Shown piece after piece: positions 1 through 13,168 of a stretch of DNA of 64,000 bases. Where the stretch lies: the NCBI GenBank assembly GCA_019914995.1, contig CM034134.1, positions 8,254,463 through 8,318,462 of the forward strand, read 5' to 3'. Source of the stretch: Acanthochlamys bracteata. Lineage: Eukaryota; Streptophyta; Magnoliopsida; Pandanales; Velloziaceae. The position numbers and the translations under genes were made by a program. Positions within the stretch are counted from its first letter, which is position 1. Every line of letters starts with the position of its first letter. The notes under the pieces are model-generated. The model saw only the letters and a program-made list of their open reading frames with translations, searched no databases and was not told where the DNA came from.

Positions 1-514
1 TATACTACTTGTCTTAAAATATAGCGAACAACTGTTCTTCGAATAAAACAGTTTATCTATTTTGAAATGAAGCGGGCTATTTTTGCTCTAAAATAAATCG
101 GACCATGAAGGTCCTGAATAAATATAGATAATAAGTTAAATTTAGCCCATATTTTAGACCGATTCGGCTCAACCTGTTCTGATATCATGTGACGAATTTA
201 GAAATTTTGTCGAAATTAAACCATTCTTTAACACTAACTTAATAGTTTGACAGCTTTTTATTTTCAAAAAAATATATATATTTAGCGAATCATATAATTA
301 ATTACAGATAATATCAATTTAAAAGAATATTTTAGAGACTTATTTTTAACTTATTTGCGAATTTGGTTTTTTTATGCAGCACCAAGTTTGGGCACACGTG
401 AAGTCATTAAAAAAAATTTTGCACCAACCAGAAATTGTCAAATATTTTAGCAAGTTTTTTTGTTAACAGTTTAAAATATTATAAAAAAAATATTCATGTT
501 TTTGCCAAGTAAGA

Positions 515-795
515 AGCTGTTTGGTTTAAATTATCAAAAAAGTACTTTTTAAAATTTTTAATTATATATTTTTTAATTATATATTTTTTAATATATATTT
601 TATAAATATCTAAAATTTTATTTAAAATTTAAAAATTAAAAAAATTTACGTAATGAGATCTTTTTATTACATATTTTAATTATTTTTTAAGATAAAAAAA
701 TAAAAATAGCTTTTAGTTTCAAACAAATTTATTTCAAAAGTACTCAAAAATACCACCTAAATATTATACTAATTTTTACCAACTTGAAACATTAA
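515..795. repeat. Dispersed AT-rich MITE-like repeat, copy 1
   Basis: This is one of at least ten copies in the window of an AT-rich repeat of about 170-280 bp. Shared landmarks are an outer GTTTGG end, a TTATCA block, an AATTATATATTTTTTAA core, a TTTACGTAA-like centre and a far end with repeated TTTTTATTTT. The copy at 28.3 kb shows imperfect inverted ends. No coding capacity is visible. The superfamily is not determined. Confidence 0.45.
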
Positions 796-1572
796 AGAGA
801 TTTTATGGAGTACTTTTCAAAAAAATTCTAAAATTAAATATAATTTTTAAAATAAAATTTTAAGTTTTTATCTAAACATTTTTAGAAAAATATTATTACT
901 ATGTAGAATTTTTATATTTTCTAATTTTTAAAAAAATATTATATAAAACTTTATTACGTAACGTGTGAAAATTAAAAGTTGAAATATAAAAGAATTAAAA
1001 AGCTTAACTAAACATCAACTAATAAACAATGTTTAGACGGTATCAAATTTCTATAATTCAATGAATGGAAAAAACAAATATAAAAAATAATAATAGCAAT
1101 AATAATAAGAGAAAAAAGAATAATTTTAAATAAGCTAGTTAAATATATTTTTTGGATAATTATTATCTTATAATGTGAAAATTTCGAGAGATGTCGGTGG
1201 AAAGTTTCAATAATAAATTTGTACTTAAATTACCGACCATTAAGGGCATATACATTTGATCAGATCGATAAGATAACTTTGTTAATTAATTCAATAAAAA
1301 ATTTACGAGATAGTACTAATTAACTGCTCCTGTAATAGTTTATACAGTGTTGTTACATTATCCAAAATTACATATTTACTGCGGTAATTATTCCAAGCTA
1401 ATGTAAAGATGTCCGTAACTATAAATTATTAGACCTATCAAATTTATGAATGATATCTATAAAAAAATTGTTTGGGAGTATTTAAGATAAAGTGTTTTTT
1501 AATAACGAATTTATTTTGAAATTTCAAAAATAAAACTTAATTTTGTTCAACATAAAATTATATATATATATA

Positions 1573-1787
1573 AAGAATTACGAGTCGTTAACATGTTGAC
1601 AAATTTTTATCTGAATCGGAATACAAATCGATCTCTATCCGACCACTTGATCTAAATGATTAAAAAGGAGATATATTTTATTAACTTTTACTATCTGAGT
1701 CATCATTATCAAGTGATCGGATGAAAATGTATTCGTAGTCCGATCGAGATAAAATTTTATCAATATGCTAAAGATTCATAATTCTTA
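1573..1787. mobile_element. Short inverted-repeat element (MITE-like)
   Basis: The left end, which begins AAGAATTACGAGTCGTTAAC, pairs with the reverse complement of the right end, AAGAATTATGAATCTTTAGC. The imperfect match continues for about 50 bases on each side, around a short unique centre. The element is about 215 bp with no ORF, and its flanks are TA-rich. The long terminal inverted repeats and small size fit a MITE. Superfamily and exact target-site duplication are unclear. Confidence 0.6.
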
Positions 1788-1881
1788 ATATCTAACGGTA
1801 ATTGTATTTCAAGATCTCCACGGCCACAAACGGCTGTAGAATATATTAAAATATGCCTAAAAATTACAGTATTCTTATTCC

Positions 1882-1883
<2 letters not shown>

Positions 1884-1912
<29 letters not shown>
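1884..1912. repeat. (TA)n microsatellite
   Basis: An uninterrupted run of about fourteen AT dinucleotides lies in the spacer. It is a simple repeat with no link to a gene. Confidence 0.9.
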
Positions 1913-2579
1913 TTCATGGTATATAATTTATCTGTATTTAAAAAATTTTAATTTATTTTTAATATTTAGAAAATTTATTTATTAAAAATATGAAAAAAAT
2001 TTCTCTAATAAGAAAGAAAAAAATTGATATATCAAAATAAATGAAATACAAATATACGGCTATATGCAGCAGCTCTTGCGTTGATAAAAAATAAGTTAAA
2101 AATAATTTCAGATGATCAATATCCTGCAGAAATTAAAATATATTATAGTATATAAGTTAACGTTTCTAATAAAACACTTTAGTAAAGAAATTTTTTTAAA
2201 ATTAAATATTTTGCTGACTATAGTATATAATTAAACGAAATGGAAAATAAATTCATAGAGTTATAAAAGCTTAGTTTGTCGTTTGCTAAATAACATGACA
2301 CTAATTGCGAACAAATAAAAACTACAATAAAATTAAAAAAACCACATTTTGGATTCCATAAATGATGAAAGCGGTTCTTAACAACAATAATAACAATCAT
2401 CATCTACGCTTTGCCCTCAGTCGTAAAAGTTCCAAGTTAAGATACCTGACACAAAAGCTCGGAATAATCTCCGACCAACCGGAATATATACACCAACTAA
2501 AACTCCGGCAACTGATCATCAAGTGATCGCAAAAGGCCTGTAGAACCGTCGGGAAGCTCAAAATGTAGTTACTACATTG

Positions 2580-5500
2580 TCAAATACGGTGGTGTTGAAG
2601 CTGCAGCAGCTTCGAGTATGCACCCTCTGGTCTTGCAACGAGATCGGAATGACTGCCTTGTTCGACGATCCGACCGTCTTGAACTACTGCAATGGAATCG
2701 ACGCTTCTGATAGTTGATAAACGGTGCGCTACAAGCACGGTTGTTCTTCCTCTCATCAACCGTTCGAGGGCTTCCTGTAGCACTGCTTCTGATTCCGCAT
2801 CCAAAGCACTGGTTGCTTCGTCGAGTAATAGTATAGCAGGGTCTTTGAGCACTGCCCTTGCTATAGCAATCCTTTGCTTCTGTCCACCGGATAACTGAAC
2901 TCCCCGTTCCCCAACGGTCGTTTTGTAACCCTCGGGTAAGCCGGAGACGAACCCGTGAATATTTGCCGCCTTCGCTGCTTCAATCACTTGTTCCTCTGTT
3001 ACGTTTTCCTTCCCGTAAGCGATGTTTTCAAATATGCTTGCTGCGAAGAGCGCGGGTTCTTGCTGAACTAACCCGATTTTGAGTCGCAGGGATTTTAAAT
3101 TAAGTCTTCGAATATCTTTTCCGTCAACCATGACCTTTCCACCGGTCGGATCATAGAACCTCTCGATGAGAGCAATGACAGAGCTCTTACCCGACCCACT
3201 TGCTCCGACAAGGGCTTGACTCTGTCCGGCACGAATCCGAAGGTTGAGGTCTTTGAAGATTTGAACCTCCGGGCGAGTCGGGTAGGCGAAGTCAACTTGA
3301 CGAAACTCAATTTCTCCACGGACAGACTCAACTGGCTCGGCTTCCGGGTCATCCGGTTCAATACGGGTGCCACGGTTGAGAATAGAGAAGACTGAGCGTA
3401 TCGATTCACCTCCTCGGATGATCTCTGGAGCTAGGCTCACAGTCTCAGCAACGGAATTGGCAGTGATGACAAGAACAACGAAGACTTTGATGACTTTCGA
3501 AAAAGTTGACGTGCCTGATTTCACTAGGTGGGCACCATACCAGAGGATCAGAGCTTCAGACGCATACAGTGATAGCTGAGAAATGCCAAAGAGGAGACCG
3601 GATGTCTGGCTACGGCGAAGGCTTCGGCGCTGAGGCACACGAAGCTCGTGGCAGAATAATGAAACAATTTTGTTCTGCGCATTGAAAGCTGCCACTGTGC
3701 GGATATTGCTAACGCCCTCGCCCGCAATCATGCTTGTTTTTGCATGGGCTTTGGCAGTGTCACCGGCGAATCCCTTCAGAGACAGTTGCTGGAAATTTAA
3801 CAGAAACAAACCGTCAAAAGGATGAACATTGCTTTGCTAGTAAACACCAAAAATTTTATCTTAATCATTTGAATTTATCGAACTATTTACTAGATCTCGT
3901 TAAGATGGATTAAAGTTACATGACAGATTTTTTTCAGCTGTTCCTCTCATGGCAAGAATCAGAAGGTAAGACCAGGAAAAGAATCCAATGCTATCAGTAA
4001 ATGGTTTCTGTTCAACAGCAGTGAACAGGTTCACTTAATAAACCGGAACCCAAAGTCTTCTCTACTGCTTCAGGACAAAAAGCGAGAAATTTATTTTACC
4101 GTGCAGAGCCAGAAAGTACATAGCATCTCGAGAAAAACCATGACTCCACACCGTAGATACATAGTTAAAATTGCTGCAAAATCTTTCTCTGTGGCATTTC
4201 TTTTCTTCTTTTCTATAGAATCAGTCAAAGGGAGTAAAGCAATCGAGCATCTTGGCAGAATTACAGATAATGCAGATTGTCAGTGAAGCACATGAGAGCT
4301 TTCTGCAACTTCAATGCTCACTGCAGTAGTTGAGATCCCACCCCCTACACTATGTTGTTTCAGTTTTAAATAACACTCTCATTGTCCTCTTCTGCTTCGA
4401 GCAATGTGTGAAGATTAGATTCCAATAGGTCTACTTGCGAATAAAGTCATTCATATATAATATTATGACTGAAATACCTTGGCAATGAAAAGCTCTTTAT
4501 AGATTCTAACACACTCGTCGAAAAATTCTATTAACATTTTGTCATAAACAAGTGAAATTCATTGCAACTGATAATGTAATGTAAAATGAGGAAGAATGAA
4601 TGGATACCTGTGCAAAGTTGGCCAGCACGAGAAGGGGAAAAGTTGCCAGAATGAGGACAGCAACCCGCCACTCCACGATGAATCCAACAATGAATGAAGT
4701 CAGTAACGAGGTCATGTTCTGGAGTATCACTGAAATCCTTTCGGCGATGGCGGACTTCACATCAGCCGCATCAGTAGCTAAGCGAGCAGCAACAAGACTA
4801 GAGTTGTTCTCTTCTTCATCAAACCAACCAACTTCGTTCCTCAAAATAGCTGCAAGAAGTAACAAGGGGTGTATACAACTTTGTTATATGTAAAAATCCA
4901 AAGGCAGAGTTAAGATCAACCACAAACATGGAGCATCTTACCAGCAAGCATCATCCTTCTCACTCTAGTTGTAAGGTTCTCGCCCATGATGCTAAAGAAA
5001 TAATGCTGCACAAGGTACGCTACGACGGCGTAGAGACCGGTTCCGATGTAGATGAACACAAACTCCTTTGTCTTTCTCTCCATCGCATTAGGATCCCTAT
5101 AGTAGAACACCTCAATCATATTGCTCATGACAATTGCAAATATAGGGCCAATGAATCCAGAAAGTACTGATCCAATGGCACCAAGGACAGTGTAGGGCCA
5201 TTCTGGTGCATTAAGCTTAAGAAGCCTAAAGAAATAACCTTCCGGCGCTGGATACTTGCGGTCATTATCCGCATTTGATACCATCTTAATTCGGCCGTCT
5301 GCTCCAGTGCTGTATTGGTAGCTCAAGTTTCTTAAACTTCCTGAACGTAGACTAAGAGATTTTGTGGACAGGGAGTGGCTTAATCGAGATGACCGTGATT
5401 TATGAGTAGAGAAGTCTCTGTTTCTTGCCATCTCCTGGAATCTAATCAAAGAAGCATAGACTCCGGCTGTGCCCTTTGCAAGCAGCTCTTCATGAGTTCC

Positions 5501-8500
5501 TGTTTCAACAACCTGCCCTTGTTGGATAACGGCAATTGTATCGACATTTCTGATAGTTGAAAGACGGTGTGCAACCACTACTGTAGTTCTGCCAACCATA
5601 AGACGATCTAGGGCTTCTTGCACGATACTCTCAGACCCCGCATCTAAAGCACTTGTAGCTTCATCCAGGAGTAAGATTTTGGGGTTTTTGAGCATTGCTC
5701 GAGCAATGGCAATTCTCTGCTTCTGGCCACCAGAAAGCTGGACTCCTCGTTCACCGACCTGAAATTTCAACCAGAGATGTGAAAAGAACAGTATAGTAAG
5801 AGCAACAATGACATCTAACTAATATCAAAGAGATGACTTACATGTGTATTGTAGCCATTCGGAAGGAGTGATATGAAGCTATGAGCATTCGCAGCAGAAG
5901 CGGCTGCTTCGACTTCTCCCACGGTTGCATCAGGCTTCCCGTACAGTATGTTTTCAAGGATTGTTGTCGCAAACAGTGCAGGCTCCTGATTTACCAACCC
6001 AATCTGATCTCTCAGCCAGTTCAACTGCAGTGTCCTAATGTCCACATTATCCAGCAAAATATGACCTGAAATGAAGATATGACCGACCGAGTTTTAGACA
6101 ATGAAGAACAACATGTTAGTTAAACATAGTTTACATCTCTGCTCACCCTGATTGGGATCGTAGAACCTCTCAATCAATGCCACCACCGTACTCTTTCCAG
6201 ACCCACTACCACCAACAACTGCAACAGTCTTTCCTGCAGGGAAGAAGATAGAGAAGTCCCGAAAGATCATGACATCAGGTCTTGAAGGGTAGCTGAAGGT
6301 CACTTCTTTGAACTCGATATTCCCATAGACCACATCTAAGCATTTCCCATCACAATGGTCTTGAATGATGGTGGGCTTCTGTCGAATCACCTCTAACAAC
6401 TTATATCCAGCAGCTTTTCCTTTGCTAAATGCTCCAAGATTAGAAAATGCTTGACCTAAACTCCTGCGAAAAGCATGTATGGCGTTAACAAATGTGTTAT
6501 CAGTTTCAACCCACAGTTACTCACTAGAACACAAGAATTTTATTATATAGAAGAGGAAACAGTGAGAAACTCACATTCCACCAACAATGGCAGAAAATAT
6601 TGCAGTGAAAGCTTTCCCACCATCAGTCTGTCCATTCCTGATGAAGACACCGGCATACCAAAAAACCAAAGCCCATGACATGCATGCAATTCCATAGGTG
6701 CACCCGATTCCCAATCCTTTCGCCATGCCTGCCTTGTAACCAAGCTTCAAGGTATTCTGAATTGCTTCGAGTAGGAATTCAAGGCCTTGCTCTCCCCCAC
6801 AAAAGAATATACAGTTCTAACTTGTGCAATTGCCTACATTACACAAGAATATTCAACAAATAGCACAAGAAACTTCATAAAAACAAATCTGCAGTAGCTA
6901 AAGTGAGCGCACACTAAAGAAATTGTTGTCGGAATACAGCTAAAGATAGACGCACAGCTAACCTCAACACCCTACACCAGTTAGTTGACTCGAACAATAG
7001 AGCTTCAATGGATTCTGTGGTGATAGCACCTCACACTAGCTCAGTTACTATGATGGTCTTATTTATAACATATTCAATATATAAAGATGCATTCAAGACA
7101 TGCTTCATATTTATTGTTGCAAAAAACGATTACTTCCACATCCATATGTCTGTTGGTAAAACCAAAAAGTAGGCTACTGCTTCTTAGTAATGGGCTTGAT
7201 TAATTTTAGGAAAACATCAGCAAGTCCAGAATATTTCCGTAAAAGATAAAGCCTTAATAGTCACATTCCCAAAATACAGTAATTTGGAGAATCTATGTCA
7301 CAAGTCACAGACAATAACACAACCAATCACAACAAGAAGACATCCAATGAGATGTTACTCCCTCCATCACCGCATGCTCATAGTAATTGGCTAGGTGCGA
7401 AAAAGATGAAAATAGATCTACAGTAAGCAAAGAGTAATAGACAATGTATCAGAAAGCAACAGGCACTACGCAGCAGAAGGTGATTAGTCATTTAACAAAT
7501 TATGAAGATTTTCAGCAGGTTTTCTGACTAAGGATAGGAATATTAGGTTAGATGCGTAAGCAATTCAAAATCGTCAGATGGTCAAATTCAAAAGCAAATA
7601 TCAATCAGATCACACAACCTAGCACAAGCTAAAGAACAAATAGTCTCTATCAACTTCTTATGGTCTGCCAGAAATAGAAAGTAATAGAAGAACTCAAGCT
7701 CCACTCCACATCTTTCAATCCATATGAATAACGGGCCCCAAAAATGACATTACTTCATATCTAATTTCAAGTCCCTAACAAAGAAAGCAACATTTAGAAA
7801 ACAATGAAGAACCAAGAATGAAGTCTTATCTATTGCATGCTCGAAGGCTGACCGCATGTTGACTGAAACCACCAACCATTCCTTTGTTAAGATATCTAAA
7901 CAAACCACAATGCTAATTTCCTAGCCATAAGGTCAAGCAAGGTTCTTCCATAAATGAGCTTTTGATATATACAACCAATTAAATGCATCTCACTTAGGGT
8001 AGATCCAGAAAGCACGTTATGGAAAGTCAACTGAAAAGATACAAACACATTTGGCATTAAACTACAAATTTCTCAACATATAGTCAACCAATCCAAATCC
8101 ATAAATTGCAATTTACCTGCTCAGCAATAATCCCAGCATTCGCATAAGATTCCCTGCTCTTAGATGTTAGTCCAGTGAGTGTATACGCATAAAGCCCTCC
8201 GGCAAAAGCAATTCCAGGAATAACAGCTACACTAAGCAACGCAAGTCTCCATGCCGATATGAACCCAACAACAAGCCCCGCAAGGAAAGTCGACAAGTAA
8301 TGTATGAAATTACCAACCTATTATAGCAATAATTTATCATCAACGACACAATGAAGCTGTCAAAAAATTCATACGCACAGAATACACAAATAGTAGCGCC
8401 AAAGAATCAACATAAAACCTTTTCGCTGATGGCATCTTGGACAAGTAGCGTATCGGTGGACACACTGAAGACAATGTCGCCAGTGCGTGCATCAGTGTCG

Positions 8501-9633
8501 AAGAACCCGACGTCTTGCTTGAGAACAGCGTCTAAGTATTTCCGCCGGAGCGTGCCAACTTGTCGTTCTCCGGTGTACATCCAGCAAGCAATCTCTGTTA
8601 AATCCAACATAAACATCAACAAAAATTTCAAAAAACTTAAGAAATAAATTTTCATTTACCTGCGTAGGAAGAAATGCAGACCACCAGACCAAGATAGACA
8701 AAGTACAGAGCATACTGCACAAACAAGAAAAAAATAGTCAAGAAAAATAATAAAAATATGAGAAAATTTCGGAGAAAAAAAGCAGGAAATATGCAAGAGA
8801 AATCGCAAAAAATAAAAATAAATAAAAATGTAGAAAACTATGTAAGTGAGAGTAGAGGTGAGACTATAGTGTAGAAAAAAAGAGCTGCATTGTCGCTACG
8901 AAGAAATCAGGACCGTCAAAAACGCCTGAAGAGCAGTTTGACGGTTCGGATCTCGTGATCTGAAGGGTCAAGACTAAAATCAGGCTTACACTTTCAAAAA
9001 CAAATATACAGGATATCTAGGATAAAAATGTTATATTTGTGAATTGAAAACCAAGCTTCAAAAAATTTTGATAAAAAAAACTTTGTGTCTTCACTGCAAC
9101 AACTAAAAATTAAAAATTAAAAAGTGCAATCTTTTAAACTTGTTCAAGCTTCTGATTGAAATCCAAGCTAAAAAATTCAATAAAAATTGAAACTTCGAAG
9201 CTTTAAATCTTTGGAACCAAGCTTGTAAATCAAGAACAAAAAACCTAAAAAAGCTATAAAAATTGTAAGAAAGATGCTATCTTGGAAACCTTGTATCTTT
9301 CAAGCTTGTGAATATACTCAAAAAAAAAAAAAAAAAACCTCAAGAACTTAAGGATTTGTAAAAGAAATGGACCTTTGACACTTCGTGAGTCATGTAAGAC
9401 AAATGTGTTTGGTTTTTGCCAAAGCCATTAACAAGATCACCAAACAACAAGAAGAAGACAGGCATAGCAGAGCCATGAACAACAGCTCCAAGTGTTCCAG
9501 CAGCCATGAGAACGATATCGAACCGATCAGCAAAAGAAAACAACTCATAGAACGAAGCACTCTGTTCCACTCTCTTCTTCTCTGCTCCTGCAGTAGTTGC
9601 TCCACTGCTTCCTTTCTCCTCCATATCTCCCAT
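2580..9633 (-). CDS. ABCB19: ABCB19-like auxin transporter (ABC subfamily B), one-base frame gap in exon 5
   Basis: This is a full-size P-glycoprotein-type ABC transporter. In plants ABCB19 exports auxin, and more recently brassinosteroid, at the plasma membrane. Ten GT-AG exons were placed by splice sites and recall of the Arabidopsis protein: 9633-9373, 8714-8660, 8594-8419, 8317-8117, 6833-6575, 6463-6147, 6065-5842, 5758-4942, 4849-4608 and 3788-2580. The start is the ATG of MGDMEEKG, in AACAATGGG context. The first nucleotide-binding domain has Walker [10 protein letters not shown] (exon 6), and LSGGQ plus [12 protein letters not shown] (exon 8). The second lies in exon 10 with [14 protein letters not shown] and [12 protein letters not shown]. 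The protein ends LQHHRI. The exons total 3761 nt, one short of 1254 codons. The missing base falls near 6768-6769, between SKALNSYS and [12 protein letters not shown]. As written, translation stops after about 259 residues. This is either an assembly error or a null allele. Family identity is very secure. Confidence 0.95.
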
Positions 9634-12600
9634 TGTTAAGTCAATCAAGATTCAATCTTTATAAAATATTCAAGCTTGTAAGAAACCAAACATCAGTGGA
9701 GAAATGAAGACCTATTGTTTTCTTGTTCTTTGACTAGAAGAACGATGGTGCTTTGGTTGCTTTGGAGACGATGAAAGAGTGGAAGGGAGTGAAAGAAGAA
9801 GAAGGAGGTGAAGGAGAGGTGCGGTCGAGGAAACCAGACGGTGAGTATAAGATGATGGTTACCACACTGGGTTAGAGCTGCTGAAGTTTTCGTAGACTTC
9901 ACTACAGAGATAGATAAATGTGCCACAAAAAAAAAGAGCAGCTTTCTTTATGAGTTTTTTCTGCTTCATGAATTTGTTTGCAGAGTGGTGAAAATATCAA
10001 GCAAGCTCAGGTGATTCACGAGAGAGAATAATCTACTTAAATGTCTTTGAGTTTTCATTAATATGCTTTACATATGTTTTAACATAACAGAAAATCGATC
10101 GATCAGTCTTTCGTTGATAAGTATCGAAATTAAATTCAAAAAAAGAAATAATAGATCTGTTTTAAATGCTGATAAAATTATAATTGAAGTTTGTATAAAC
10201 TTAATATACGATTCTGATCTTAAATTTCTATAATTATCATAAAATAAATACGAACAAATCATTGTTAATTTATAAAATCAAGATTAAGACTAAAAATTTT
10301 GGTACTGTAAAACCGAAGTTTACATATTGACAGTTTTTTTATTGTCACTTTCATATTTTTCTAATCTAATTATCTGATCAAACTATTACCATCCACCATT
10401 TACTTATGACTTTTAAAATAAAAAAAATTTTCATATAAAATTACATATAAATTTATACGTATGTATTTTATATTTTAGATAAAATAAGTTAACTTACTTT
10501 TTTTAAAATTTTCAAAATAATTTTTTAAAGTTTTCATTAAATCACTTCCATATCACCCCTCAATTCACTTTCTGAAAAACATAAAATCAAAATCAATTTA
10601 AAACAGACAGTACATTTAAATTTAAATTATTTTAATTTTTTTTATTTTAGTTTTTTTTAAATATTTTATAATAATTTATCAAATTTAAAATTTAGAAATA
10701 AAAAAATTATATCATTAAATTTTATTATTTTATTTTAAATATAAAATATAATAACTTATTTTTATAAAATATTATTTATTTAAAAAATCCTTATTTATTA
10801 ATAAGTAATCTCAAATGTTAGCTGCGTAGTTTAAAAATTGTATCCAAGTAACGTTACGGATGATCAACGGTCAAAATCAGACATAAATAAATAATAACAA
10901 AAATAATGATTGTAGTTCTCTACCGTTTTGCAAGGCTGTATATATGCATGCTTAATGAGATGTTTAGAAATATTGACTCAAAAAAAAGTTTTCTATAAAA
11001 GAAATACATCTAAATTTTTTTCAAAAATAAGTTTTATTTTTTTATTTCAAAATAGTAATAATAAATTAATAAAAAAATTTATAACGTAAAATTTTCTGTA
11101 TTTTTAAAATTTTTATTCCAAAATATATTTGAAACATCGACTAAATCAAGTGCTCTACATTTTTAATTATTTTAGTTCATTAATAAAATATATTATCCGT
11201 ACTAATTTAGAAAAGTCAATTGCTAATCCCTATGCATTATTTAGAGTACTACCTTACTAATAACAAAGAATTCTTTCATAAGAATCTTAGATCATATTTG
11301 ATTTAATTTTTATGCAGCTTAACCGCATTCTTTAATTGCATGAGTTTTACAAAATATATTTTGTAAAAATATAATTCAATAAAAATGGTGTTTGAAATAA
11401 TAACTAAAATATATAATATAAATTTGAATAGAATTTATTCAGAAGCAAAAAATGATAATTAAACTACGTAAAATCAGTCAAACTCAATAATCTAGATAAA
11501 AAAATAAAATATATTAATTTAAAACATGTTTTTATAGATTTTTAAATTCAAAAACATTATATATTGAAATACAAATTCCAAATTTTATTAAAAAATAAAT
11601 TGTACTTTAGAATATTATTGTACATATAATATTTTTCAAAATTCATAACAAAAAATTTACTTTTACAGTCATTCTAAATATGACCTTTATATTGTATTCA
11701 ATTTGAAAGTTTTTTTTTTTTTCCAAGACATTCATAAAACAAAAAAGTGTATAATAAATTATTTCAAAAAGAAATGTTTTAGGTGGGTGTGTTTCAAAAG
11801 CAGCTTACAAAACAACTTATGCTTACAAGATAATTCATGTTGATTAACTTATATATAATTACTATGTAATAATAAATTGAGATCTTTCTTCCCACCAGCT
11901 TAACAATTGGGGAACAAACAAGTTTAAGTGCGATTATTTATTTATTTATTTTATGTTGCCTCTAAACGTTAGGGAATAATTAGCTTCTCCACTGACTGCT
12001 GACTTAAATATGTTTGTAATGATTCATTAAAAATTTGTTAATCGAACTTTAGATTCCGGTTTTAGTTGGAGCTTTTTGGTAAGTCTAGTGGCTAACATGT
12101 TAGCTTTTCCTTTTATTTATATATATATAATTTAATTTATGTAATTAAGAAAACACATCCTAAAATACACATTAAGAAAAATGAAATAGAAAAGAAGAAA
12201 GAGAAAGTCCAAAAAAGGGACAAGGTCTGTGTCGGTGGTGTGACTTAATACTCTTGTTGATTCACTGAAAATTGACAGATTTGATTTAATGTTGCATGAA
12301 AAAATAAAGATTGATTGATGTTTGATTGAATGATTCTTCACTGTTTACTTAATATACTTTAATACTAAAAAATTATTCCCACCGTTAATTAGTTGTAAAT
12401 AGATTACTGTCTATCCCTTATGTTAATTTCAATTTTAAGTTATAACAATTTCTAACTTCAATACAAACAAATATATTTCCTTGCTTTAAGCTAGAAGTGA
12501 AAGATTAAAAAATGAGTTACTAAAAAAATTTATTGTAGATCATATTATTAAAAATAAATTTAATTTATGTGTTTTTTAAAAAAATTAAATTATTAGTAAT

Positions 12601-13168
12601 TTACTAGTTTATAAATGATTTTTTAGTGAAGAGAATTGATTTGTAAGAATGAAAAGAACACACTTAAAGTGAATCAAAAATATTTTTTATTTAAAGCAAA
12701 AACATACTATATTCATCTTTTCTAAATTTTTTTTTAAATAGAACTTTTATCTTTTCAGCTATTCAAACATGACTTTGGCCAAATAAATTTTGAGTAAATA
12801 AATAAAACTGAGTCAGTAAATAAATTCATTCTTGTTTTGAAAATGGCCCAAAAACCCATCGACATTTATGAGTTAAATTGGGCCCCCGTCCGTCCCGGCC
12901 TGATTAACTCCAAAACTGCAGTTAATATAAAACCTTTATTTCACTTCGGGACCACCAACAATTTTTTTAACAACAGCATTCAACCCCCACAACCTTGATT
13001 TCCTTTCGCTAAAACACTATTACAAAAGCTATTCTACTTTAGGTCTACAAAATAATTTAGAAATATGTAAGCCTTAGACATTTGTTTAGCATATGAAGTC
13101 CTTGCTAGACCACGATACAGTTGTTATAACTCATGTGAATCCGGAGGAACAAAATATCTAAATGTTCG
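9634..13168. other. 5' flank of ABCB19-like gene and AT-rich spacer
   Basis: The first few hundred bases upstream of the ABCB19 start are CT-rich on the minus strand and are probably its 5' UTR and proximal promoter. I could not fix a TATA box. The rest, about 10.0-13.1 kb, is AT-rich spacer with short ORFs that look like chance. Confidence 0.55.

Larger units (their letters stand above)
1..2579. other. AT-rich intergenic spacer
   Basis: No gene is visible here. The stretch is strongly AT-rich with long A and T runs. It holds one copy of the dispersed AT-rich repeat, one inverted-repeat element and a TA microsatellite, listed separately. The right end is the 3' flank of the ABCB19-like gene. 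Confidence 0.7.

Noticed and set aside
11790-11960. Segment with AAGCAGCTTA and TTATGCTTACAAG motifs, a possible MITE
   Set aside because: The inverted partner end could not be found with confidence.
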